Shown here piece after piece: positions 51,026 to 60,537 of a stretch of 64,000 nt of DNA. Source of the stretch: Sphingopyxis panaciterrae. Lineage in GTDB: Bacteria; Pseudomonadota; Alphaproteobacteria; Sphingomonadales; Sphingomonadaceae. The DNA is taken from contig NZ_JAASQN010000002.1 in assembly GCF_011762125.1 (NCBI RefSeq), forward strand, positions 496,001-560,000, read 5' to 3'. Position 1 is the first letter of the stretch, and every line of letters starts with the position of its first letter. Position numbers and translations under genes: made by a program. The notes under the pieces were generated by a model. That model was not told where the DNA came from and searched no databases. It saw only the letters and a program-made list of their open reading frames with translations.

Positions 51026-52081
51026 TCAATCGAAAACAAAGCCGTCCATCAGTTTGCGCGCGCTGCGAAGCAAGGCCACGCTGATCACTTGGCCCTGCGT
51101 ATCGAGATCGAGCTGACAGCTCAATTCGCCGGTGGGATGTTCGATAGGCAAAGTCTTGCGCTGCCCCGACGGTATGTTGGCAATCTCGGCTGCCGTCGAG
51201 CCTTCAATCAGACAAGCGGTCGCCACGCTGACCGCTCCCAGCACCCCGACGCTCGCATGCGCGACATGCGGAATGAAGCTGCGAACCGTAACGGCGCCGC
51301 CATCGCGCGGAGGCGCGACGAGCATCATTTTGGGCACCGATTTCTTGCGCACTTCGCCCAGATTCATCCGCTCCCCGACGGCCAGCCTGATGGATTCCAA
51401 ACGCTCCTTGAGCGCCGTGTCCGCGTTGAGAGTATCGCGATCCTCATAGCCGGTGATGCCCACGTCTGCCGCCCGCATGATGACGCACGGCATACCGTTG
51501 TCGATCAGCGTGACCCGGACACCTTCAACCATGTCGGAGGCATTGCCGGTGGGCAGCAACGCCCCGCAAGACGAGCCTGCGGTATCGCGAAATTCGAGGA
51601 AGATGGGAGCGGCTTTTCCGGGAACCCCGTCGATCCGCGCATCCCCGGCGTAGCAGGGCGAACCGCCAGGCGTCTGGACTGTCGCGACGGCGACCTGGTC
51701 GGTGTTCTCCATGAAGATTCTCACGGTTGTTTCATCGCCGGTGGCAGAGACGAGGCCGCGTTCGATGGCGAACGGCCCCACTCCCGCGAGAATGTTTCCG
51801 CAGTTCTGGGCGTCGCTGACCAAGGCCTGATCGACGAATATCTGCAGAAACAGATAGTCGACATCGATGCCGTCGCGGCTCGACTTGCTGATGACAGCGA
51901 CCTTGCTGGTCAGCGGGTCTGCACCGCCCATGCCGTCAATCTGGCGCGCGTCGGGAGAACCCATGATCCGCAGGAGAAAGGCATCGCGCGCCGCGCGGTC
52001 CGCGGGCAAATCCTCGCCGAGAAAATATCCGCCTTTCGATGTTCCCCCGCGCATCCACATGCAGCGGACAGACTCAGACAT
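51026..52081 (-). CDS. galD: 4-oxalomesaconate tautomerase, PrpF family
   Basis: This 351-residue isomerase begins [20 protein letters not shown], the hallmark of PrpF/GalD/LigU, with [17 protein letters not shown] and [12 protein letters not shown] in the middle. GalD/LigU interconverts the keto and enol forms of 4-oxalomesaconate before hydration. The start at 52081 overlaps the aldolase gene by 8 bp; an extension to 52141 would be buried in that gene. Context with LigK and LigJ supports the aromatic role over methylaconitate isomerisation (PrpF). The name ligU would be equally fitting. Confidence 0.92.
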   Translation of the reverse strand: MSESVRCMWMRGGTSKGGYFLGEDLPADRAARDAFLLRIMGSPDARQIDGMGGADPLTSKVAVISKSSRDGIDVDYLFLQIFVDQALVSDAQNCGNILAGVGPFAIERGLVSATGDETTVRIFMENTDQVAVATVQTPGGSPCYAGDARIDGVPGKAAPIFLEFRDTAGSSCGALLPTGNASDMVEGVRVTLIDNGMPCVIMRAADVGITGYEDRDTLNADTALKERLESIRLAVGERMNLGEVRKKSVPKMMLVAPPRDGGAVTVRSFIPHVAHASVGVLGAVSVATACLIEGSTAAEIANIPSGQRKTLPIEHPTGELSCQLDLDTQGQVISVALLRSARKLMDGFVFD

Positions 52082-52748
52082 AGCGCAATCCAGCCGCCTC
52101 CAGCTTGGAGCGCATGTCATAAATGTCGAGGCCGAGTTCACCCACCGCGAGCCGTCGGCGTTTTTGCTCTTCCGCGGCTTCGCGCCTCCGCGCGCTTTCC
52201 AGAACCTCTTCCGCGCGGTCTCTTGTCACGACGCAGACGCCGTCATCGTCGGCGACGATGACATCGCCCGGGTGAACTAAACCGCCAGCGCAGACGATCG
52301 GTATGTTCACGGATCCGACCGTCGCCTTGACGGTTCCCTGCGCATGGATGGCGCGCGACCAGACGGGGAAACCCATTTGGATAAGGTCGCTCACGTCGCG
52401 GACGCCCGCCTCAATGACCAAGCCGCGGCATCCCCGCGCTGCTGCCGAGGTCGCAAGCAAGTCGCCAAAATAGCCGTCGGTGCAGGGGCTGGTCGGCGCC
52501 AGCACCAAAATATCGCCCGCCTGCAACTGCTCTATCGCCACATGCACCATCCAATTGTCGCCGGGCGGTGCGGAAATCGTAACGGCGCTACCGGCAACGC
52601 GCGTGCCGGGGAATATCGGTCGCATATAGGGCGCCATGAGACCCGTCCGTCCTTGGGCCTCGTGCACCGTCGCCACGCCGCACCGGCCAAGCCCGTCGAC
52701 GATTTCAGGTATCGCGCGTTCGATGGATCGGACAACGACTCCGCTCAT
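52074..52748 (-). CDS. ligK: 4-carboxy-4-hydroxy-2-oxoadipate aldolase
   Basis: This 224-residue class II RraA-fold aldolase has D96 of the [13 protein letters not shown] region and R117-D118 in EAGVRD, the residues that bind the metal and substrate in HMG/CHA aldolases. It splits 4-carboxy-4-hydroxy-2-oxoadipate to pyruvate and oxaloacetate, the last step of the gallate/protocatechuate 4,5-pathway. ATG 52748 follows AAGGAG. It is divergent from the LysR gene, separated by 98 bp holding a palindrome. Confidence 0.93.
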   Translation of the reverse strand: MSGVVVRSIERAIPEIVDGLGRCGVATVHEAQGRTGLMAPYMRPIFPGTRVAGSAVTISAPPGDNWMVHVAIEQLQAGDILVLAPTSPCTDGYFGDLLATSAAARGCRGLVIEAGVRDVSDLIQMGFPVWSRAIHAQGTVKATVGSVNIPIVCAGGLVHPGDVIVADDDGVCVVTRDRAEEVLESARRREAAEEQKRRRLAVGELGLDIYDMRSKLEAAGLRYV

Positions 52749-52820
52749 GCGATTGCTCCTTCTTGCCCGCCCGCAGAAAGCTTATCCCGCCAAGGCCCGC
52801 AAATGGCTTCGCTGCACGAG

Positions 52821-52834
52821 GCATAAATTTATGC
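52821..52834. promoter_or_regulatory. GCATAAATTTATGC, probable LysR operator
   Basis: A perfect 14-bp palindrome 13 bp before the LysR start and 73 bp from the ligK start, in the divergent promoter. Palindromes with AT-rich centres at such positions are typical activator/autorepressor sites of LysR proteins. Confidence 0.6.
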
Positions 52835-52846
52835 TAATGAAATGCG

Positions 52847-54070
52847 ATGCGGACCCATGACCTGAATCTTCGCCATCTTGCCGCACTCGCGGCGGTCCGG
52901 TCTTCGGGATCGATCAGTGCGGCGGCACGCATGGTGCATCTGACACAGCCAGCCATCACGCAAGGCGTCGCGAAGCTGGAGCGGCAGCTCGGCATGCCGC
53001 TGTTTACCCGGCAGCCCGAGGGAATGGAGCCCACGGCAGCCGGCATTCTCATGTCTGATCGCATCGAGGCGGCCTTGCGGCTCGTCGGCTCGCGCCGCGC
53101 CACGATGGCCCAGATCAGGGCCTTCCTCGGCTTTGTGGACCATGGAACCTACGCCGCAGCCGCAAAGGCTATGGGGATCTCGGAGGCATCGCTGCATCGC
53201 GCGGTCGGCGATTTCCAGATAGCGCTTGGCCCCCGCCTGCTGAACAGGCGCGGGCGCAGTCTCGTCCTGACCACGCAAGGACAGGAAACCGCACGCAATC
53301 TCCGCCTCGCCATCGTCGAAATCGAAGCTGGACTTGTCGAGCTCGCGGCGTTGGCCGGGCGTGAGATCGGCTCGATCAGAATCGGGGCGATGCCGCTGGC
53401 CCGCGCCCGTCTGTTGCCCGAAGCGATCTCGGCATTTCACGCCGAGCATCCGGGAACTGACATTTCCGTGGTTGAAGGTTCCTATGCGGAGCTCGTCGTG
53501 CTGTTGCGCGACGGCCGGATCGACCTGATGGTCGGCGCGCTGCGCGCGCCCGAAGGCGTCGACCTTCGTTCGGAACCGCTGTTTCCCGACATACCGCTGA
53601 TCGTCGGACGCAAGGGCCATCCGCTGGAAGCGGTTCGTGGCGATATCGAGGCCGTCCATCTCGGTGCTTATCCGTGGATCATGCCCGCGGTCGGCACGCC
53701 GCTCCGCACGCTCTGGAGCGAAATGTTCGAAAAGCTCGGGGGGCGGCCGCCCCATGTGGCGATCGAGTGCGGATCCGCGATGATGATCCGCCAGATGCTG
53801 CATGGCAGCGATCGCCTGGCTTTGCTTTCTTCGGACCAGATTGCGCTTGAGCTCGAAACCGGGTGGCTCGCCGCCTATGGTCCTGCACCCGGCAGCCTGG
53901 GGCGGACCATCGGGGTCACCTATCGCGGCGACTGGCGGCCCACCGCAAGGCAAGCACTGCTTCTCGGTCTCCTCAGGGTAATTTCCGAATCTTTGTCCAC
54001 AAAAATTTATAGCCCGGCGACCGTTTCGATTGGCCGCACGTCGCCGGCAGCGAATAGGCCGCTTTCTTGA
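52847..54070 (+). CDS. LysR-family regulator with tandem HTH domains
   Basis: This 407-residue protein is about 100 longer than normal LysR regulators. Two LysR-type HTH regions follow each other: residues 8-67 (LRHLAALAAVRSSGSISAAA, LTQPAITQGVAKLERQLG, LFTR) and 88-147 (AQIRAFLGFVDHGTYAAAAK, ISEASLHRAVGDFQIALG, LLNRRG). The effector domain spans about 174-390 (GSIRIGAMPLARARLLPEAI). It is divergent from ligK-galD and upstream of ligJ-ligB, so it probably activates both with a 4,5-pathway intermediate. No ribosome site is evident. Confidence 0.9.
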   Translation: MRTHDLNLRHLAALAAVRSSGSISAAARMVHLTQPAITQGVAKLERQLGMPLFTRQPEGMEPTAAGILMSDRIEAALRLVGSRRATMAQIRAFLGFVDHGTYAAAAKAMGISEASLHRAVGDFQIALGPRLLNRRGRSLVLTTQGQETARNLRLAIVEIEAGLVELAALAGREIGSIRIGAMPLARARLLPEAISAFHAEHPGTDISVVEGSYAELVVLLRDGRIDLMVGALRAPEGVDLRSEPLFPDIPLIVGRKGHPLEAVRGDIEAVHLGAYPWIMPAVGTPLRTLWSEMFEKLGGRPPHVAIECGSAMMIRQMLHGSDRLALLSSDQIALELETGWLAAYGPAPGSLGRTIGVTYRGDWRPTARQALLLGLLRVISESLSTKIYSPATVSIGRTSPAANRPLS

Positions 54071-54129
54071 ACCGGACCATGGCTTAATCGGTGAGAGCGA
54101 GAAGGGCCACCGGATAAGGAACAGGCCAC

Positions 54130-55155
54130 ATGTCGCTGATTATCGATTGCCACGGACATTATACCGTCGTGCCTGCGGCGCATGACGCTTGGCGCGAGTC
54201 GCAAAAGAGGGCGTTCGAGGCGGGTGTTCCGGCTCCGCTCTACCCGGATATCTCCGACGCCGAGATTCGCGAGACGATCGAAAGGAATCAGCTGCGCTTG
54301 ATTCGCGAGCGCGGCGCCAACATGACGGTCTTCTCACCGCGCGCCTCGGCGATGGCACCGCATATCGGCGACGAGAACGTTGCCAGGGAGTGGGCGCAGC
54401 GTTGCAACGATCTGATCGCGCGAGTGGTCGATCTCTTTCCCGACAGCTTCGCCGGTGTGTGCATGCTGCCGCAATCGCCAAAGACCGATTTGGCCACCAG
54501 CATCGCCGAACTGGAGCGATGCGTCGTCGAACTTGGATTCGTGGGCTGCAACCTCAATCCCGACCCGGGGGGTGGTCATTTCACGCACCCCCCCCTGACG
54601 GACCCTTATTGGTTCCCCCTTTACGAGAAAATGGTCGAACTCGACGTGCCGGCAATGATCCATGTTTCCGGCAGCTGCAATCCGGCGATGCACGCGACCG
54701 GAGGCTATTATATCGCGGCCGACACGATCGCCTTCATGCAATTGCTCGAAGGAAATCTCTTCGCTGAATTCCCGACGCTCCGGTTCATCATTCCGCACGG
54801 CGGCGGCGCGGTCCCCTATCATTGGGGGCGCTATCGGGGCCTTGCCGACATGCTCGACAAGCCGTCACTCGACGAACATCTGATGAACAATATCTTTTTC
54901 GACACCTGCGTCTATCACCAGCCGGGAATCGATCTCCTCGCCCGTGTGATCGATACCAGCAACATCCTGTTCGGCAGCGAGATGGTTGGCGCGGTTCGAG
55001 GGGTCGATCCGACGACCGGCGAATATTTCGACGACACGAAACGCTATATCGAGGCATTGAACATCAGCGACACGGAACGTCACGCGATTTTCGAGGACAA
55101 CGCTCGCCGCGTCTATCCCCGGCTGGACGCCAGGCTGAAAAGAGCGGGTCTGTGA
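54130..55155 (+). CDS. ligJ: 4-oxalomesaconate hydratase
   Basis: This 341-residue amidohydrolase-fold hydratase begins MSLIIDCHGHYTVVPAAHDA with the HxH metal site (H8, H10), followed by CMLPQSPKTD, GCNLNPDPGGGHFTHPPLTD, MIHVSGSCNPAMHATG and PHGGGAVPYHWGRYRG. These segments are nearly identical to LigJ of Sphingobium SYK-6 as recalled, and the length is the same. It hydrates 4-oxalomesaconate to the LigK substrate. It is followed by ligB 141 bp downstream. Confidence 0.95.
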   Translation: MSLIIDCHGHYTVVPAAHDAWRESQKRAFEAGVPAPLYPDISDAEIRETIERNQLRLIRERGANMTVFSPRASAMAPHIGDENVAREWAQRCNDLIARVVDLFPDSFAGVCMLPQSPKTDLATSIAELERCVVELGFVGCNLNPDPGGGHFTHPPLTDPYWFPLYEKMVELDVPAMIHVSGSCNPAMHATGGYYIAADTIAFMQLLEGNLFAEFPTLRFIIPHGGGAVPYHWGRYRGLADMLDKPSLDEHLMNNIFFDTCVYHQPGIDLLARVIDTSNILFGSEMVGAVRGVDPTTGEYFDDTKRYIEALNISDTERHAIFEDNARRVYPRLDARLKRAGL

Positions 55156-55218
55156 CCTGCTCCTGTTCAAACCATTCTTCGCCGGGAGCGCCGCATGTCG
55201 GCTATAGCTCGGCGATGA

Positions 55219-56202
<984 letters not shown>

Positions 56203-56324
56203 GTCGCGCCGCGCTGACAGGCCCAATTCTCACATTCTCGGGGTGTAAATTGCGCCTGCCGTCAGCGGATATTTTCGGGAGAGGATTGTCCGAATGCCGC
56301 CGCGTCAGCGATGCTTTCCATCCG

Positions 56325-57419
56325 TCATTCCTGTCCCTGTTCTGCGCGTGCCTCTTCGATAAAAGCCTCGATCCAACCTACCGCGTCCGCCGCGGTGTGA
56401 CTTCGGGAATTGTCGCCGATCACCACCTCGGCAATTGCATGACCGGCCAGCGGAGCAGTCACGACGGTGTTGAACAGCCAGACCCCCTTCTCTGCCGCAA
56501 AGCGCCGGTTGAGGGTCGTCAGCCCTTCCGGCTTGCCCGGCAAAATCAGTTGGAAAGCATTGGCGTGCGGCATCATCGGATTGACGAGAAAGCGTTCGGA
56601 TAGTTTCGCCGCCATTTCCCGGGCCCGCGCAACATAGTCTGGCATGGCCGGAAGGTGGTGGTCGAGACCCGAAAGCGCGGAGAGAGCATAGGGAAAAGCC
56701 GTGAACAGATTGCCGCCGAAACGGGCCTTCCAGGTTCCGAGCGATGCAATGAAATCCCCCGAGCCGGCGACGACGGCGCCCCCCAAGCCGCCCATTCCCT
56801 TGTAGAAGGAAACATAGATGCTGTCGGCCAGATCCGCGAGTTCGCGAAGCGCGATCCCATAACCCGCAGCAGCTTCCCACAGGCGGGCACCATCGAAATG
56901 CAGAGGAATATCGCGCGACCGACACCAAGCCGAAATCGCCTTGAGTTCGTCGAGGGGTGGAAGGAGATAGCCCGCGCGGCGCAGCGGCAATTCGACGACG
57001 ATCGCCGCCAGAGGGTCGCTGATCCGTTCGACGTCGCGCAGCAAAAAGGGGCCGGAACTTCCCAAACGCACCGGGGCAAGTCCGGCAACCCGCTCGAGGC
57101 CGTTCAGTTCGTCGACATCGATATGGCTGAGGGGATGGATCGCGACATTGTCGGTTCCCGCCTGCTCGGCATAGCGCCGCAAGACCGAGAATTGCGCTGT
57201 GACGCCCTTTATGACGAACAGGCCGCGTTCCTTGCCAAGCAACGCCGCGGTCCGCTCCTCCAGCTCCGATACCGCGCCGCCCGAACCGTAGAAATCCGGC
57301 TGTCGCTGCGCCGCTGGATGCGCTGCCAGGGCCTGGAGAAGCCCCGGCACAGGAACCGTCTTATGTCCCGGCAGGATATGGGCGCATCCCAGCCGGAGTG
57401 CCTGCTCATCTTCGGTCAA
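56325..57419 (-). CDS. Threonine aldolase-like PLP enzyme
   Basis: This 364-residue fold-type I PLP enzyme has the beta-eliminating lyase layout: FYGSGGAVSELEERTAALLG, IPLHFDGARLWEAA with D176, and the Schiff-base lysine K207 in SIYVSFYKGMGGLGG. Low-specificity L-threonine aldolases release glycine and an aldehyde. The start is TTG 57419, supported by AGAAGGGCGG just upstream and by 16 bp spacing from the flavoprotein stop; no ATG gives the full domain. It is the last gene of an operon with the flavoprotein. D-amino acids or hydroxy-amino acids are alternative substrates. Confidence 0.85.
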   Translation of the reverse strand: MTEDEQALRLGCAHILPGHKTVPVPGLLQALAAHPAAQRQPDFYGSGGAVSELEERTAALLGKERGLFVIKGVTAQFSVLRRYAEQAGTDNVAIHPLSHIDVDELNGLERVAGLAPVRLGSSGPFLLRDVERISDPLAAIVVELPLRRAGYLLPPLDELKAISAWCRSRDIPLHFDGARLWEAAAGYGIALRELADLADSIYVSFYKGMGGLGGAVVAGSGDFIASLGTWKARFGGNLFTAFPYALSALSGLDHHLPAMPDYVARAREMAAKLSERFLVNPMMPHANAFQLILPGKPEGLTTLNRRFAAEKGVWLFNTVVTAPLAGHAIAEVVIGDNSRSHTAADAVGWIEAFIEEARAEQGQE

Positions 57420-57435
57420 ACTGTACCGCCCTTCT

Positions 57436-59409
57436 TTAGCCGTTCATGATGTCGAGGGCATCGCGCGCCCCGCGCCGACCCTGCAGCATTGCGTTCGCCA
57501 TGCTCTGCCGGCCTTCATATTCGGAATGGCAGAAAACGACCCGGCCGTGCGGTTTCTGCAGCAGGTCGATGGGCCCTGGGCCGCCGTCCTTGTCATAGAA
57601 AAATCCGGGGCGCGGAGCCGAATAGGCGTGTCCCCAGCGGTTCACGACGATCCCCGCGATGTCACGCTTCGCGTCGAAGCCCGATGGGCCGAAGATATCG
57701 TTCATCTGCGTCCGAAGGCGACGTTCGATATCGGCATAGGACCATTCCATGATCTGTGTTCGCGCGAGCGCGCCCTGAATGTCGGGGTCCTGCCCTCGCG
57801 TGAGCACGGGAATATAGAATGTCAGCATCATCGGATCGTCGGGCGTCATGGTGCGTTTGTCGCTGCCCAGCGCGAAATTTTGCCGCGCGGTGACATGCCA
57901 GAAGATACCGCCCGAGAATGTCCGGACCCCCGGAAGTCCGAGCTTTGCAAGCCAGCGCCAGTTGCGAACCGCGACATTGACCACGAGCACAGGACCGTAT
58001 CGGAGACCCGAGAACGCCTGCGTGAACTCCGGCGAAAGGTCACGCACCATCCGCCGCGCGACCCAGCCGCCCGCCGCGACGACGACCGATTTCGCACGCG
58101 CGCGATGCGGCTTGCCGTCCTTTATATAGGTGACGATCACATGGCCGGCGGTCCTCGGATCGCCTTCATGCTCAACGCGCACGACCGTGCTCGAACAGCG
58201 GACGCGAACCTGGTTTCCGGGCATGTCGAGAGCCGCGAGCTTCGCCGGACCGGTGACGAGCAGTTGGTCGGTGGTGGTCTGGGGGGCGAAGCTCCCGGGT
58301 GCGACCTTGCGGAGCATCGCGCGGTAGATGGCGGCATTGCCGCCGGGAAAGGACATGGCGTGAATGCCGCCGCGCTTGGGCGGCGCATCGGCTGGCTTGG
58401 TTCCCGACAGGCCGACGATGCTGACCGCTTTCGCCGAGATCGCCTCGCTGCTGACCCCGAACAAGCCCACCGCCAGATAGGGATCAACGAAGTCGATCAC
58501 CCGATCGCCATAGCCGAGCTTCTTGAGCAGTTCGGCATAGGTCATGCTGTCGAGCCAGCGGTCGGGGTCGGCTTCCTTCGAAATCAGATCACGGCGATTG
58601 TGCACGAAGTCAGCCAGGTCGCGTTGCTCATTTGCGGGCCAGGGCGTGTTGGCGAAATCCTGCCGGGCGGGATTCTTGGCCCATTTCCCCGGGCCGAAAT
58701 AATAGTTGAGCGGCGCAAGCGAAGTCGGGAACATCGAATCAAAATGCTCGTTAGGAAGCTCCAGCTTCTCGGCACCGCCGCCGAGCTGCTGGAGATCATA
58801 GGTCAGCGGAATATCCAGCTCGCGGAAATAGTTACCGTACACTTCGTAGGGCGTGCCCTGCAACGCCGGCACGATTTCCGCGGCGCCGTTCGACCCCTGC
58901 GGGCCGACGACACGGATGCCGTCTACATCGAGTTCATTCTGCTTGGCTTCGCCGCCCGGGAAGGGATGGTTTTCGAGCAGCAACGCCTTTTGGCCGGGCT
59001 TCGCGCCTTTGGTGAATTCATAGACGGCGGTAAGCCCCGTAAAGCCTCCTCCGACGACGATCAGGTCGAATTCCTCATCGACGGCGCCGGCACTCGCCGT
59101 GTCGTAGAGCCCGTCGCGGATGCCATGCGCGGCATGGACGACGGCCTCCGTATTGCCGTTCGACCATTGATAGTCGCCGACCCCGCCAAAGCCGGTCCAC
59201 GCCGATCCAGACGGTCCGTTTACGCTCCCGCCCGTCCCGCCGGAGGAACCGCATCCGGCCAAGGCGAAGACACCGCTTGCCGCGAGCGCGCCGTTGACGA
59301 AGTCGCGCCGAGTAATCGGGCAGGTAATGCCGAGGCTTTCGTCGCCCTTGTTACCGCCCATCGCCGGCAAGTCTGATCCGTTGCCCATATCGCTGATCCT
59401 TGTCTTCAT
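57436..59409 (-). CDS. Tat-exported FAD oxidoreductase, spermidine dehydrogenase-like
   Basis: This 657-residue flavoprotein has a Tat motif TRRDFV (33-38) followed by a hydrophobic stretch and a lipobox ending at C53 (ALAGC), so it may be a Tat-exported lipoprotein. The FAD Rossmann motif is VVGGGFTGL (119-127). The N-terminal layout (RRDF.NG, a HGIRDG segment, then EEFDLIVVGGG) and LLENHPFPGGEAKQNE resemble periplasmic spermidine dehydrogenase SpdH of Pseudomonas. It would oxidise polyamines or related amines to aldehydes or imines. No heme-binding CxxCH is present. Confidence 0.85.
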   Translation of the reverse strand: MKTRISDMGNGSDLPAMGGNKGDESLGITCPITRRDFVNGALAASGVFALAGCGSSGGTGGSVNGPSGSAWTGFGGVGDYQWSNGNTEAVVHAAHGIRDGLYDTASAGAVDEEFDLIVVGGGFTGLTAVYEFTKGAKPGQKALLLENHPFPGGEAKQNELDVDGIRVVGPQGSNGAAEIVPALQGTPYEVYGNYFRELDIPLTYDLQQLGGGAEKLELPNEHFDSMFPTSLAPLNYYFGPGKWAKNPARQDFANTPWPANEQRDLADFVHNRRDLISKEADPDRWLDSMTYAELLKKLGYGDRVIDFVDPYLAVGLFGVSSEAISAKAVSIVGLSGTKPADAPPKRGGIHAMSFPGGNAAIYRAMLRKVAPGSFAPQTTTDQLLVTGPAKLAALDMPGNQVRVRCSSTVVRVEHEGDPRTAGHVIVTYIKDGKPHRARAKSVVVAAGGWVARRMVRDLSPEFTQAFSGLRYGPVLVVNVAVRNWRWLAKLGLPGVRTFSGGIFWHVTARQNFALGSDKRTMTPDDPMMLTFYIPVLTRGQDPDIQGALARTQIMEWSYADIERRLRTQMNDIFGPSGFDAKRDIAGIVVNRWGHAYSAPRPGFFYDKDGGPGPIDLLQKPHGRVVFCHSEYEGRQSMANAMLQGRRGARDALDIMNG

Positions 59410-59825
59410 CCATTTGACGCGCCAGCATCGTCAATCGTCCGAAAAGGACGCCTTTTTTTGCGCGCGATCTCATCCGCCGTTGCAAGGAGGCGGGGCGTCG
59501 GGAAACCACGCGCCCACGTCGGCCTGCTCCAGCGCAAAACACGAAGGAAGATTCTGAAGGCGAGATGAAAGTCTAGAGGCGCGCCGCGCCGACGACGGTT
59601 CAAACCTGATCGGTCATCGCCGCGATCAAGGCTTGATTTCCTACCCTAGCCACCGCCTGCGAAGCGCAAAAGATCTGGCGGCGGGCCATGTCCCGGTCCG
59701 GGCGTTAAAGCAGAGCGCACAGCGATGTTGGCGGTAATTTACAGCCCGGCCTGAACCGCATGCGGCTTGATGCCAGCGCATTGTCGCCGCTAACTGAACG
59801 ATCCGCTATTCCTGCCGCCCGTCGT
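59410..59825. other. Intergenic, 416 bp
   Basis: Between the flavoprotein start and the RidA stop. It should contain the flavoprotein promoter; no clear -35/-10 pair, repeat or small gene was found. Confidence 0.5.
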
Positions 59826-60230
59826 TCAGCGGGCTCGCACGATGAACTCGACTTCGACGAGCGCGCCGAGCGGCAGGCTCGCAACGCCGATCGTTGTCCG
59901 CGCGGGATAAGGTTCCGCGAAATTTTCGGCGTAGATCGCGTTGAAAGCCGCAAAGTTCGACACGTCGGTCAAGAAATTATTCGCCTTGATGACGTCGCTG
60001 AAGCCTAGACCCGCAGCATCGAGAAGCGACTTCAGATTTCGGAACACCTGCCGCGTCTGCGCCTCGAACCCTCCCTCCACCAGTGCGCCCGTGGCGGCAT
60101 CGAGGCCGATTTGCCCCGAGGTGAATAGCATGTCCCCGAGCTGGCTGGCGAGCGAATAGGGCCCCGCACGCAGGCAGCCCTCCGCTTCGACGATGACGCT
60201 GTGCCCGGAGCGGCCTTCGACATTTGTCAT
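59826..60230 (-). CDS. RidA family enamine/imine deaminase
   Basis: This 134-residue protein has the RidA signature near the C-terminus, YPARTTIGVASLPLGALVEV, with the substrate-binding R111, and DMLFTSGQIGLD at the N-terminal end. RidA proteins hydrolyse reactive enamines or imines made by PLP enzymes and amine oxidases; the neighbouring threonine-aldolase-like and amine-oxidase-like genes would make such products. ATG 60230 follows GAGGAAAG. Confidence 0.92.
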   Translation of the reverse strand: MTNVEGRSGHSVIVEAEGCLRAGPYSLASQLGDMLFTSGQIGLDAATGALVEGGFEAQTRQVFRNLKSLLDAAGLGFSDVIKANNFLTDVSNFAAFNAIYAENFAEPYPARTTIGVASLPLGALVEVEFIVRAR

Positions 60231-60537
60231 GACAAGTCTTTCCTCTAATGATTTGATATTGAACAGGTTTTTATATACTCTCAGATGATCTCAGTGCCGG
60301 ATGCCTTCGCGTGAGCGCCGCACCGGATCGCACGACAGGACCCCGGACCGGTGGGTACACCGAACAGCGCAGCCGCGGCGCCCTCGGCAACCAGAGGCCG
60401 CATGCAGGCGGGCGCCGCCGCGCATCGTCTCGCAGATATTTTCCGCAGCATCGATGCGCCGCGTCGCGGGCATCGCCCAATCACTCTCTGCCATTGCGGC
60501 AGCCCGTCGGCGGGGTGCGGCGGGTTGGCAGCCCCGG
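60231..60537. other. Intergenic, 307 bp
   Basis: Between RidA and the S10 peptidase stop. A minus-strand AT-rich patch (60255-60285, with TATATA) is a likely RidA promoter. Other frames here are not recognised. Confidence 0.5.

Noticed and set aside
51026..52081. PrpF of the methylcitrate cycle
   Set aside because: Neighbours are LigK, LigJ and LigB, not AcnD or PrpC, so the 4-oxalomesaconate tautomerase reading fits better.
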